The notes under the pieces: model-generated
What the model was told of the DNA's origin: nothing
Databases searched by the model: none
The model's input: the letters and a program-made list of their open reading frames with translations, nothing else
From: an uncultured Algibacter sp.
GTDB taxonomy: Bacteria; Bacteroidota; Bacteroidia; Flavobacteriales; Flavobacteriaceae
NCBI RefSeq assembly: GCF_947495675.1
Contig: NZ_CANLZX010000003.1
Span: forward strand, 186,001-250,000
Length of the DNA: 64,000 nt
Direction of reading: 5' to 3'
Shown here: in pieces, positions 27,435 through 35,565 of the stretch
How the letters are laid out: each line of letters begins with the position of its first letter
How positions within the stretch are numbered: the first letter of the stretch is position 1
Program-made: the position numbers and the translations under genes

Positions 27435-28649
27435 ATGTTCAACGTAGAAGAAATAAGAAAAGACTTCCCCATTCTTTCTCGCAAAGTTAATGGCAAACCT
27501 TTAGTGTATTTTGATAATGCTGCAACCTCCCAAACACCACAACAGGTTATTGAAGCTATTGTAGATTATTATTCAAATTATAATGCAAATATTCATCGAG
27601 GTGTACATACTTTAAGTCAAGAAGCAACCGATTTATACGAACAAGCACGACATAAAATACAAGCACATTTTAATGCTAAATTCTCGCACGAAATTATATT
27701 TACATCAGGGACAACTCATAGTATTAATCTTGTTGCAAATGGATTTTCATCTATATTAAAAAAAGGAGACGAAATTATAGTATCTGCTTTAGAGCACCAT
27801 AGCAATATAGTACCTTGGCAAATGCTATGCGAGCGTACTGGTGCTTCTTTAAAAGTAATACCAATGAATGAAGATGGTGAGCTTATCATGTCTGAATTCG
27901 ATCAATTACTATCAACTAACACCAAACTGGTATTTGTAAATCATATTTCAAACGCATTAGGAACTATAAATCCTATTGAATATATTATTGAAAAAGCACA
28001 TCAAGTTGGCGCTGCTGTTTTAATAGATGGCGCACAATCTGCACCGCACATAAAACCAGATGTACAAGCTTTAGATGTCGATTTCTATGTTACTTCCGCT
28101 CATAAAATGTGTGGTCCAACAGGTGTTGGTATGCTTTACGGAAAAGAAGCGTGGTTAAATAAACTTCCACCATACCAAGGCGGTGGCGAGATGATTGCAG
28201 AAGTAACCTTCGAAAAAACAACATACGCTGATTTACCACATAAGTTTGAAGCCGGAACACCAAATATTTGTGGTGGTATTGCTTTTGGCGTAGCTATAGA
28301 TTATATGAATGGTATTGGCTTCAATACTATTGCAACTTATGAAAATGAGCTACTTGAATATGGTACAACACAACTTTTAGCTATAGATGGCTTAAAAATT
28401 TATGGTACCTCAAAACATAAAACTTCAGTCATTTCTTTTAATCTAGATGGTATTCATCCTTATGATGTTGGTACTATATTAGATAAATTAGGTGTTGCCG
28501 TAAGAACAGGACATCATTGCGCACAACCTATTATGGATTTTTATAAAATTCCAGGAACAGTTCGGGCTTCATTTTCATTTTACAACACTAAAGAAGAAAT
28601 TGATACTTTAGTTGAAGGTGTTAAGAAAGCTAAAATGATGTTGTCTTAA
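27435..28649 (+). CDS. sufS: Cysteine desulfurase SufS
   Basis: I use ATG 27435 (404 residues, MFNVEEIRKDFPILSRK), the normal SufS N terminus; the earlier ATG at 27402 lies in the repeat-like element. The PLP-binding Lys is in TSAHKMCGPTG and the persulfide Cys in RTGHHCAQP. The class II group-V fold motifs TSGTTHSINLVA and ALEHHSNIVPW are present. It supplies sulfur from cysteine to SufE and SufBCD. In this genome sufE lies 1.8 kb further on, beyond a secreted protease and a small unknown gene. Confidence 0.96.
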   Translation: MFNVEEIRKDFPILSRKVNGKPLVYFDNAATSQTPQQVIEAIVDYYSNYNANIHRGVHTLSQEATDLYEQARHKIQAHFNAKFSHEIIFTSGTTHSINLVANGFSSILKKGDEIIVSALEHHSNIVPWQMLCERTGASLKVIPMNEDGELIMSEFDQLLSTNTKLVFVNHISNALGTINPIEYIIEKAHQVGAAVLIDGAQSAPHIKPDVQALDVDFYVTSAHKMCGPTGVGMLYGKEAWLNKLPPYQGGGEMIAEVTFEKTTYADLPHKFEAGTPNICGGIAFGVAIDYMNGIGFNTIATYENELLEYGTTQLLAIDGLKIYGTSKHKTSVISFNLDGIHPYDVGTILDKLGVAVRTGHHCAQPIMDFYKIPGTVRASFSFYNTKEEIDTLVEGVKKAKMMLS

Positions 28650-28723
28650 ATTCTTATTGTGTTATTTTACTATTTCTATAATTTGGAACAATTTATTTTG
28701 TTAAAAATATAACACCGTTCTGC

Positions 28724-28763
28724 TTTTTGTCGAATAATTAACAATTTTTTTGTGAAATTATTA
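28724..28763 (+). promoter_or_regulatory. Direct repeat before the M43 protease
   Basis: TTTTTGTCGAATAATTA (28724-28740) and TTTTTGTGAAATTATTA (28747-28763) match at 14 of 17 positions with a 23-base period, 59-98 bases before the protease gene. It is related to the RTCGA sites elsewhere in the window. Confidence 0.4.
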
Positions 28764-28821
28764 AAATTTTTACAAAAATATTTTATCTTCAGCATCGACT
28801 AATTCAAATAATTAATAAAAT

Positions 28822-29895
28822 ATGAAAAAAATTCTTTTAGGTATGGCTGCCTTAGCCTTACTATTCACAGCTTGTGATAATGACAAAAATGAAATTATTG
28901 AAGATCAATCTGTAAAAGTTGATATGAGCGACTTTTATGTTTACACAGATACATCCAATGACATACTTTCAAAATCACCAAATAGTAAAAACAAGGTAAA
29001 AACATGCCACACCATGCATGTTTTAAACAAACAACTTGATGCTAATCCAGGTCTTGCAAAAAAGATGTATGATATTGAATACCACACAAGAAGTTTTATT
29101 GCTGCTAAAGGAAAACCAACCAAACCAGGAAATGGAAACGGTGGTGGAAATGGCGGCGGAGGCGAAGAGCCAACTCCAGATAACTTAGGTGTTATTAATA
29201 TTCCAGTTAATGTTATTGTAGTTTATAGCAACTCTAATGAAAATATTAGTAATGCTCAAATAAGTTCACAAATTGCCGTTTTAAATGATGATTTTAGAAA
29301 AGCAAATAACGATATTAATCAAGCACCTACAGAGTTTTCTAGTGTAGCTGCAGATAGTGAAATTACATTTACGCTTGCAAATACTTATAGATATGCTAGT
29401 TCAAATACGTCTTGGGGTACTAACAATGCTGTAAAGAATGCTTATCCTCCTGTATCTCCAGAAACTCATTTAAACATTTGGGTTTGTAATATTGGTGGAG
29501 GTATTTTAGGTTATGCACAATTTCCAGGTGGTAATTTATCTACCGATGGTGTAGTTTGTTCACCTCAATACTTTGGTTCTACAGGATATGTTCAAGCGCC
29601 ATTCAATAAAGGAAGAACAATGACTCACGAAGTTGGACATTATTTAAATTTACGTCACATTTGGGGCGATGGCAGATGTAAGCAAGACGATTTTGTTTCT
29701 GATACGCCATCATCAGATGGACCAAATTATGGTTGCCCATCATATCCAACTGTTAATTGCAGATCAACTGATATGACAATGAATTATATGGATTATGTTG
29801 ATGATGCTTGTATGTATATGTTTTCTGAAGGTCAGAAAACTAGAATGAGAGCCATTTTTGCTTCTGGTGGTGCTAGAGAAAGTATGCTTCCTTAA
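28822..29895 (+). CDS. Secreted M43 (pappalysin-like) zinc metalloprotease, lipoprotein
   Basis: The 357-residue protein has a lipobox (LLFTAC, Cys15). A pro-region of about 80 residues and a Gly/Asn-rich linker (about 101-115) lead into the catalytic domain. The metzincin zinc motif HEVGHYLNLRH starts at His269 and is followed by IWGDG, a feature of M43; NYMDYVDDACM near 320 is the Met-turn. Cys residues (CKQDD, YGCPSYPTVNC) suggest disulfides. The linker implies that the protease is held away from the membrane. It splits sufS from sufE, has its own upstream direct repeat and a downstream terminator, and is therefore likely a later insertion in the suf cluster. Confidence 0.9.
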   Translation: MKKILLGMAALALLFTACDNDKNEIIEDQSVKVDMSDFYVYTDTSNDILSKSPNSKNKVKTCHTMHVLNKQLDANPGLAKKMYDIEYHTRSFIAAKGKPTKPGNGNGGGNGGGGEEPTPDNLGVINIPVNVIVVYSNSNENISNAQISSQIAVLNDDFRKANNDINQAPTEFSSVAADSEITFTLANTYRYASSNTSWGTNNAVKNAYPPVSPETHLNIWVCNIGGGILGYAQFPGGNLSTDGVVCSPQYFGSTGYVQAPFNKGRTMTHEVGHYLNLRHIWGDGRCKQDDFVSDTPSSDGPNYGCPSYPTVNCRSTDMTMNYMDYVDDACMYMFSEGQKTRMRAIFASGGARESMLP

Positions 29896-29920
29896 AAAAG
29901 CTTTAATATAAGATTATTTA

Positions 29921-29946
29921 AAAAGACGCCTATTTTGGCGTCTTTT
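29921..29946 (+). terminator. Intrinsic terminator of the M43 protease gene
   Basis: Stem AAAAGACGCC (29921-29930) with GGCGTCTTTT (29937-29946), followed by a T-run, 26 bases after the stop. Confidence 0.88.
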
Positions 29947-29977
29947 TTGTATTATTAAACTAAACTTAACACATCAC

Positions 29978-30403
29978 ATGAAAACCATATTCTTACTTTT
30001 TTCAATACTTCTAATAAACCAAGATTGCTCAACGAAACTCAATCAAATAGAAACATCCATTATTTATACTGAAAGTAGCAGAGCGTATTACTTTCAAGTA
30101 ATTGTGGAAAATGACATTATTTCAATAATAAAACAAAGAGGTGCCAATCCAGTAGTTAAATCATGCCCTGAAGCATTAAAGAATGCATTATTATTAGAAC
30201 TAAATAAGCTAGATATAAAACAACTTCAAAACTTTGAGCCACCTTCAGTAAATCACCAATTTGATGGTGCGCATATAGCTAATCTACAGGTAATAAAAAA
30301 CAATAAAACATATCAATCTAAAAACTTTGATCACAACAACCCACCTACAGAAATTGTTACAATAGTTAAAGAAATCTTATCAATTGTCGAAAACATTGAA
30401 TAG
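29978..30403 (+). CDS. Small exported protein of unknown function
   Basis: The 141-residue protein has an N-terminal hydrophobic signal ending in LINQDCSTK, possibly a lipoprotein with Cys17, though the lipobox is poor. The rest is an alpha/beta domain with one other Cys (VKSCPEALKNALLLEL) and a conserved-looking segment NHQFDGAHIANLQV. I do not recognise the family. Similar small genes are, as I recall, seen beside sufE in flavobacteria. It starts 32 bases after the protease terminator, and its 3' end overlaps the predicted sufE promoter. Confidence 0.65.
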   Translation: MKTIFLLFSILLINQDCSTKLNQIETSIIYTESSRAYYFQVIVENDIISIIKQRGANPVVKSCPEALKNALLLELNKLDIKQLQNFEPPSVNHQFDGAHIANLQVIKNNKTYQSKNFDHNNPPTEIVTIVKEILSIVENIE

Positions 30404-30426
30404 CAACAATTCTTGTTGTATTTTTG
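30396..30426 (+). promoter_or_regulatory. Promoter of the sufE-sufT-DUF2480 unit
   Basis: TTG at 30396-30398, a 20-base spacer, then TATTTTTG at 30419-30426, a good match to the Bacteroidetes -33/-7 pattern, 15 bases before the sufE ATG. Confidence 0.7.
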
Positions 30427-30441
30427 TATAAAATTGGAACT

Positions 30442-30864
30442 ATGAGTATTGAAGAGATTCAAAATGAAATAATAGACGAATTCTCAATGTTTGAAGATTG
30501 GGAAGAACGTTATCAATATATGATTGATTTGGGGAAAGATTTACCCTTAATTAACGACCAATACAAAACAGACAGTAACATTATTAAAGGTTGCCAAAGT
30601 AAAGTTTGGGTACATGCAGAAATGAAAAATGATAAAATAGAGTTTACTGCCGATAGTGATGCCATAATTACTAAAGGCATTATAGCCATATTGATTCGTG
30701 CATTTTCTAATCAGCATCCAAAAGACATTATTGATGCTAATACTGATTTTATAGACAAAATTGGTTTAAAAGAGCATTTATCACCAACACGAGCTAACGG
30801 GTTAGTAAGTATGGTAAAGCAATTAAAAATGTATGCTATAGCATACCAAACACAATTAAATTAA
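30442..30864 (+). CDS. sufE: Cysteine desulfuration protein SufE
   Basis: ATG 30442 (MSIEEIQNEIIDEF, 140 residues) is preferred over an in-frame ATG at 30424, which lies inside the predicted promoter. The sulfur-accepting Cys is in IKGCQSKVWV near residue 51. SufE takes persulfide from SufS and delivers it to SufB. The helical ends (FSMFEDWEERYQYMIDLG, ARANGLVSM-like TRANGLVSMVKQLK) are typical. It is one base before sufT. Confidence 0.94.
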   Translation: MSIEEIQNEIIDEFSMFEDWEERYQYMIDLGKDLPLINDQYKTDSNIIKGCQSKVWVHAEMKNDKIEFTADSDAIITKGIIAILIRAFSNQHPKDIIDANTDFIDKIGLKEHLSPTRANGLVSMVKQLKMYAIAYQTQLN

Positions 30865-30865
30865 A

Positions 30866-31189
30866 ATGAGTGAAGTTATAGATACTGCCGAATTGGGTGA
30901 GAAAATAGTAAACGTTCTTAAAACAATTTACGACCCAGAAATACCTGTTGACATTTACGAATTAGGCTTGATATACGATGTATTTGTTAACGAAGATTAT
31001 GATGTTAAGATATTAATGACTTTAACAACACCTAACTGCCCAGTTGCAGAAACATTGCCTTTAGAAGTTGAAGAGAAAGTTAAATCGCTTAATGAGGTAA
31101 AAGATGCTGAAGTTGAAATTACTTTTGATCCACCTTGGACACAAGAATTAATGAGTGAAGAGGCTAAACTTGAACTTGGAATGCTTTAG
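30866..31189 (+). CDS. sufT: SUF-associated DUF59 (MIP18-family) protein
   Basis: The 107-residue protein has the DUF59 core DPEIPVDIYELGLIYDV and the reactive Cys in TTPNCPVAETLP, ending in VEITFDPPW. Family members aid Fe-S maturation and are named SufT when in suf operons. It lies one base after sufE, with DUF2480 44 bases further on. Confidence 0.92.
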   Translation: MSEVIDTAELGEKIVNVLKTIYDPEIPVDIYELGLIYDVFVNEDYDVKILMTLTTPNCPVAETLPLEVEEKVKSLNEVKDAEVEITFDPPWTQELMSEEAKLELGML

Positions 31190-31233
31190 TATTTCAAACA
31201 ATCATTTTTCATTAAAATTAATAGTATAACTTC

Positions 31234-31740
31234 TTGAAAGACGAAATTATAAATCGCGTAGCGAATAGCAAACTAGTTACTATTGACCTTGAGGATTATT
31301 ATCCTAAAGGTAATCGTATTTTATTCGATATTAAAGATTGGTTATTTGAAGGTTTTGTGCTTCGTGAAAAAGAGTTTAGAGCTCAAGTTACAGAATTTGA
31401 TTGGGGCATTTATCAAGACCAATACATAGCTTTAACTTGCAGTAGCGATGCTATTATTCCTGGTTGGGCATATATGCTTTTAAGCATACAGTTAAAACCT
31501 TATGCTAAAAAAATTATTGTAGGTAATTTAGATCAATTAGAAACTTCAATTTATCAAGACATTATTAATAATCTTGATGTTTCAGATTTTAAAGACAAAC
31601 CTGTAATAATAAAAGGTTGCTCAAATAAGCCCGTACCACAAAATGCTTACATTATGCTTTCCAGCAAGTTACAACCAATTTGCAAGTCTATTATGTATGG
31701 TGAAGCTTGCTCTTCGGTACCACTTTTTAAGAAAAAGTAA
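31234..31740 (+). CDS. DUF2480 family protein
   Basis: The 168-residue cytosolic protein starts at TTG 31234; no ATG is available. It matches the Bacteroidetes DUF2480 family as I recall it (FDIKDWLFEGFVLREKEFR, WGIYQDQYIALTCSSDAIIPGWA cited in part). Conserved cysteines lie in TCSSDAIIPGW, IKGCSNKPVP and PICKSIMYGEACSS; the CSSDAI and GCSNKP contexts could form a metal or redox site. Its regular place after sufE-sufT suggests a role tied to Fe-S biogenesis, but no activity is known to me. Confidence 0.82.
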   Translation: MKDEIINRVANSKLVTIDLEDYYPKGNRILFDIKDWLFEGFVLREKEFRAQVTEFDWGIYQDQYIALTCSSDAIIPGWAYMLLSIQLKPYAKKIIVGNLDQLETSIYQDIINNLDVSDFKDKPVIIKGCSNKPVPQNAYIMLSSKLQPICKSIMYGEACSSVPLFKKK

Positions 31741-31814
31741 TTTTTATGTGACTATAGGCTGTTAATTGAGTCTAAAATGTATATTTGCAAAAATTTTTAA
31801 CAAAAATTAAAATT

Positions 31815-32741
31815 ATGAAAAAATTATTTTTCACATTATTATTATCTGTTAGCGTTTTATCAATTAACGCACAAACTAAAGAAGAGCTACAAGCTCAAAA
31901 ATCTGAAAAGCAAGCTATAGCAGATGCTGCTCAAGCTGAAGCAAACGCTTTACAAGCTAAAATTGATGCGCTTCCAGGATGGAGAAAAGGTGCTTTTGGT
32001 ACTATTGGTGGTAGCTTATCTGGTTTCAATAACTGGTATTCTCAAGGTACTCCAAACAACAATTCTGGTAACATTGGTTTTACTGTAAATGGTTTTGCTA
32101 ATTTAATTCAAGAGAAATTCTTTTGGAGAAACTCTTTAACTACAAACTTAAACTGGGTAAAATTAGATAACAAGGATAATCCTTTAGACGATGATAGCTT
32201 TAGTCCTACTACTGATGTTTTTAACATTTCTTCTTTATACGGTAGAAATATTGCTAAAAACTTAGCAGTTTCTGGTTTAGCTGAGTACAGAACTACAATA
32301 TTAGATAATTTTAACGACCCAGGTTACTTAGACGTTGGTGTAGGTGCTACTTGGACTCCTATTGAAAACTTTATATTAGTGGTACACCCATTAAACTACA
32401 ATTTTGTTTTTGCTGATGGTGATTCTGTATTCGAATCTTCTTTAGGTGCTAAAATTGTTGCAGATTATACAAGACAAATTGGAGCTGTAAATTTCAAAAC
32501 AAACTTATCTGCTTTCCAAAGCTATAAGTCTGGAGATTTTTCAAACTGGACTTGGACAAACTCTTTTAGCTATACACTATGGAAAATGATTGGTGTTGGT
32601 TTTGATTTTGGTTTAAGAAGTAATAAACAAGAAGCTTTAAACTACTCTATTGAAACTTTAGGTAATGCTGGAGAAACTTTTGATAGTGTTGATAACGATT
32701 TACAATCTTATTACACTTTTGGTTTAAGCTACAAGTTTTAA
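31815..32741 (+). CDS. DUF3078 outer-membrane beta-barrel protein
   Basis: I choose ATG 31815 (308 residues, MKKLFFTLLLSVSVLSINAQ), which gives a textbook signal peptide; the upstream in-frame ATG at 31785 overlaps a TATATTTG promoter box (31780-31787). After the signal comes a short coiled coil rich in Gln, Lys and Ala (about 21-51). A barrel domain follows with alternating aromatic strands (GGSLSGFNNWYSQG, FFWRNSLTTNLNW) and a C-terminal Phe. DUF3078 proteins are found next to suf genes in flavobacteria, as recalled. Function unknown. Confidence 0.85.
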   Translation: MKKLFFTLLLSVSVLSINAQTKEELQAQKSEKQAIADAAQAEANALQAKIDALPGWRKGAFGTIGGSLSGFNNWYSQGTPNNNSGNIGFTVNGFANLIQEKFFWRNSLTTNLNWVKLDNKDNPLDDDSFSPTTDVFNISSLYGRNIAKNLAVSGLAEYRTTILDNFNDPGYLDVGVGATWTPIENFILVVHPLNYNFVFADGDSVFESSLGAKIVADYTRQIGAVNFKTNLSAFQSYKSGDFSNWTWTNSFSYTLWKMIGVGFDFGLRSNKQEALNYSIETLGNAGETFDSVDNDLQSYYTFGLSYKF

Positions 32742-32771
32742 TACTATATACATAGATTTAATAAATTTATA

Positions 32772-32809
32772 AAAAAATGCGCTTCCTTTTTTAAGGAAGC
32801 GCATTTTTT
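32772..32809 (+). terminator. Intrinsic terminator of the DUF3078 gene
   Basis: A perfect 17-bp stem (32772-32788 with 32793-32809) and a TTTT loop, with A and T flanks. It abuts the dispersed repeat copy A directly. Confidence 0.9.
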
Positions 32810-32892
32810 GCGTTAGGGATAGTAATGAAAAGCCCACAGCGAGGTACTAGCGAGGACTTGTAATGTATAGCCCGCCCCTTGTGGTAACGCCC
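32810..32892 (+). repeat. 83-bp dispersed repeat, copy A
   Basis: It begins GCGTTAGGGAT and ends GTGGTAACGCCC, so the ends pair (GCGTTA with TAACGC). It matches copy C (59750-59832) at 75 of 83 positions and copy B (52394-52478) in inverted orientation. It lies between the DUF3078 terminator and the stop of hflX. No open reading frame. Confidence 0.88.
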
Positions 32893-32897
32893 AAGTA

Positions 32898-34121
32898 CTA
32901 TTCTTCTATTATACCATCTTCATTATAATCTTGATACAAAAAATGGTTGTATGGGAAACGTGTAACGTGTATTTCGCGAACCTCATCGTAAACCCGCTTT
33001 TTAAAATCTTCTAAATTTTCTTTATTCAATGCCGAGATAAACAAAGCATTGTTTCCTACCTTACTCATCCAAGTGCTTTTCCACTCTTCTAATGAATAAT
33101 GTTTTTCGGTACGTTCTGTTTCTAAATCATCAGCTTCTAATGGTTCTGCCTCATAGGCATCAATTTTATTAAAAACCATAATAGTTGGTTTATCACCACT
33201 TTTTATTTCACCTAAGATTTTCTCTACAGATTCTATATGTTCTTCAAAATTAGGATGCGAAATATCTACCACATGTAGCAGTAAATCGGCTTCTCTTACC
33301 TCATCTAAAGTACTTTTAAAACTATCTACCAATTGTGTTGGTAGCTTTCTAATAAACCCTACAGTATCACTTAATAAAAAAGGTAAATTTTGAATAACTA
33401 CTTTTCTAACAGTAGTATCTAAAGTTGCAAACAATTTATTTTCTGCAAACACTTCGCTTTTACTAATAACATTCATGAGCGTAGATTTACCAACATTGGT
33501 GTATCCTACAAGTGCCACACGAACCATTTTACCACGATTACCACGCTGTACAGCCATTTGCTTATCAATGGTTTTAATACGGGCTTTAAGTAATGTTATT
33601 TTATCTCGAACTATACGTCTATCTGTTTCAATTTCGGTTTCACCAGGTCCACGCATACCTATTCCACCTTTTTGGCGCTCAAGGTGTGTCCACATACCTC
33701 TTAAACGTGGTAATAAATATTCGCATTGAGCCAACTCTACTTGTGTTCTAGCATAACTAGTTTGTGCACGTTGGGCAAAAATATCTAGTATTAAATTGGT
33801 TCTATCTAAAACTTTTACATTTAAAATTTTACTAATATTTCGTTCTTGTGCAGAGGAAAGTTCATCGTCAAAAATAGCGGTACTAATATCGTGCTCTTCT
33901 ATAAATTGGCGCACATCTTCCATCTTCCCTGTTCCTATGAAGGTTTTAGGGTTTGGCATATCCATTTTTTGAGTAAATCGTTTTACTGCATAACCTCCAG
34001 CTGTAAAAGTTAAAAACTCCAACTCATCTAAATATTCTTTAGATTTTTCTTCGTTTTGTTCTTTGGTAATAACGCCTATTAAAACTGCTCTTTCTAGGCT
34101 AACATCTTTCTTTTCTATCAT
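32898..34121 (-). CDS. hflX: GTPase HflX
   Basis: The 407-residue ribosome-associated GTPase rescues or splits stalled 70S ribosomes. The N-terminal HflX domain includes AGGYAVKRFTQK and NPKTFIGTGK, with the glycine-rich linker RLRGMWTHLERQKGGIGMRGPGE seen near residues 145-170. The G domain has GYTNVGKST (G1), DTVGFIRKLP (G3) and FNKID (G4). A TAACTTTG -7-type box (34133-34126 on the minus strand) ends 4 bases before the ATG, suggesting a leaderless transcript. It is divergent from the broken EEP gene. Confidence 0.95.
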   Translation of the reverse strand: MIEKKDVSLERAVLIGVITKEQNEEKSKEYLDELEFLTFTAGGYAVKRFTQKMDMPNPKTFIGTGKMEDVRQFIEEHDISTAIFDDELSSAQERNISKILNVKVLDRTNLILDIFAQRAQTSYARTQVELAQCEYLLPRLRGMWTHLERQKGGIGMRGPGETEIETDRRIVRDKITLLKARIKTIDKQMAVQRGNRGKMVRVALVGYTNVGKSTLMNVISKSEVFAENKLFATLDTTVRKVVIQNLPFLLSDTVGFIRKLPTQLVDSFKSTLDEVREADLLLHVVDISHPNFEEHIESVEKILGEIKSGDKPTIMVFNKIDAYEAEPLEADDLETERTEKHYSLEEWKSTWMSKVGNNALFISALNKENLEDFKKRVYDEVREIHVTRFPYNHFLYQDYNEDGIIEE

Positions 34122-34183
34122 GTTACAAAGTTACGTAATTGTGGGCATTTTAATATTTATATTTTTAAGCCTATTTTTGACCT

Positions 34184-35148
34184 ATGACAGAACCTTTTAA
34201 TGATATTCCAGTACGCCACGATATGCAAACTGTTGCGTTTTATAATGTTGAAAATAACATATAAACAAAAACAAACTTAAACATGATAATGATTTTTTAC
34301 CTGGTTCTATTAAAAACTGGACACCAAAACGTTACCAAAATAAGTTAAGAAAAATTGGCTATGCTATATCTAATATTGGGAGACGAGAAACGGGAAAACA
34401 CCCAGCACTAGTTGGTTTAGCTGAAATTGAAAACGCTACAGTTATTAAAGACTTAATGGCTTCTAAGCATTTAAAGCATTGTAATTATGATTATATACAT
34501 TTTGACTCTTTAGATGAACGCGGTATTGATGTTGCTTTGTTATATGATACTACTGCTTTTAAAGTATTAGATTCTGAAGCATTTGCTGTAAGCCTAATAG
34601 ATGATGATGGTACACCTGATTACACTCGAGATGTTTTATTAGTTTCTGGTATTTTAGATAATGAAAAAGTACATGTAATTGTAAACCATTGGTCTTCTAG
34701 ACGTGAAGGTGAAAAGGAAACTGAATTTAAACGTTTAGCATCATCAGAAAAAGTAAGCGAGATTATTTCATCTATAAAACAAAATGAAGAACACGCCAAA
34801 ATTATAGTTATTGGCGATTTTAATGATACCCCACAAAACAATAGTCTTAAACGTTTAGTAGATGAATTTGATTTATTTAATCCTATGGAAACTTTGCGCT
34901 CTTTTACTCGTGGTTCTGTAAAGCATAGACGACAATGGTTTACTTTCGATCAAATTTTAGTATCTACCAACTTTTTTAAGAGTTCTAAAAATGAATTCGA
35001 ATTTTTTAAAGCTAATATTTTTGACGAAGATTTTCTGAAACTTTTTAAAGGTCCTTTTAAAGGGTCTCCTTTTAGAACTTATGTTGGCCCTAAATACAAA
35101 GGTGGCTATAGTGACCACTTCCCTGTATATATGATTTTAAAAAAATAA
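34184..35148 (+). pseudogene. Endonuclease/exonuclease/phosphatase (EEP) family gene with frameshift and deletion
   Basis: The ATG at 34184 opens a frame (MTEPFNDIPVRHDMQTVAFYNVEN) that stops at TAA 34262-34264 after 26 codons. The rest of the protein continues in a different frame from about 34258: NKNKLKHDND, then KNWTPKRYQNKLRKIGYAI, AEIENATVI, RGIDVALLY, NHWSSRREGE, IGDFNDTPQN and SDHFPVYMIL up to 35148. The junction also lacks the LFDT that follows NVEN in the intact paralog at 39957. So at least a one-base shift and a few codons are lost. There is no good internal start before ATG 34456, which would omit the metal-binding NVENLFD. Either a recent pseudogene or an assembly error; the missing motif favours the former. 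Confidence 0.78.
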
Positions 35149-35526
35149 TTACGTTGCTTGATAAAGAATATATGTTAATCCTAAAATAGCAACAGGAAAT
35201 AACCAAAGTAACCAAATATTATAAGACAGTTTTTTCTTTTTAAGCATTTTTGCATTTAATACTTTTCGTTTTCTGCCGCCGTATTGCATCCAGTTTTTGA
35301 AATAAAGAAAAATAGTGACCAATACAAATAAGGTCCATGCTTTTGGGGCCGACATTGTATTGACATGCATTTGCCTAAAAAAACCGGCAAAAAACACACC
35401 TAAAAGTAATAGCAAACTACATTGTAAAACAGTTATGTAAAACGTAGCAATACTATTAGCATTTTTACTTTTTTTGGTTTTGTAATGCTGGAAGAAATGA
35501 AAAAATAAGGAATCGAATGTTGTCAT
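35149..35526 (-). CDS. Small membrane protein of unknown function
   Basis: The 125-residue protein has three hydrophobic segments (about 30-48, 61-78 and 101-122) separated by very basic loops (GGRKRKVLNAKMLKKKK). No catalytic motif is visible and I do not recognise the family. It converges on the EEP pseudogene with no gap and follows the DUF5689 gene by 39 bases in the same direction, so it may be the last gene of the TonB receptor operon that begins at 39823. Confidence 0.65.
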   Translation of the reverse strand: MTTFDSLFFHFFQHYKTKKSKNANSIATFYITVLQCSLLLLLGVFFAGFFRQMHVNTMSAPKAWTLFVLVTIFLYFKNWMQYGGRKRKVLNAKMLKKKKLSYNIWLLWLFPVAILGLTYILYQAT

Positions 35527-35565
35527 CTAGTTGTTTAATATGCCAAAGGTAAAACTAAAGTTTTA

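Noticed and set aside
27402..27435. Upstream ATG for sufS giving an extra 11 residues
   Set aside because: The extension lies in a repeat-like element and is not part of the SufS N terminus.
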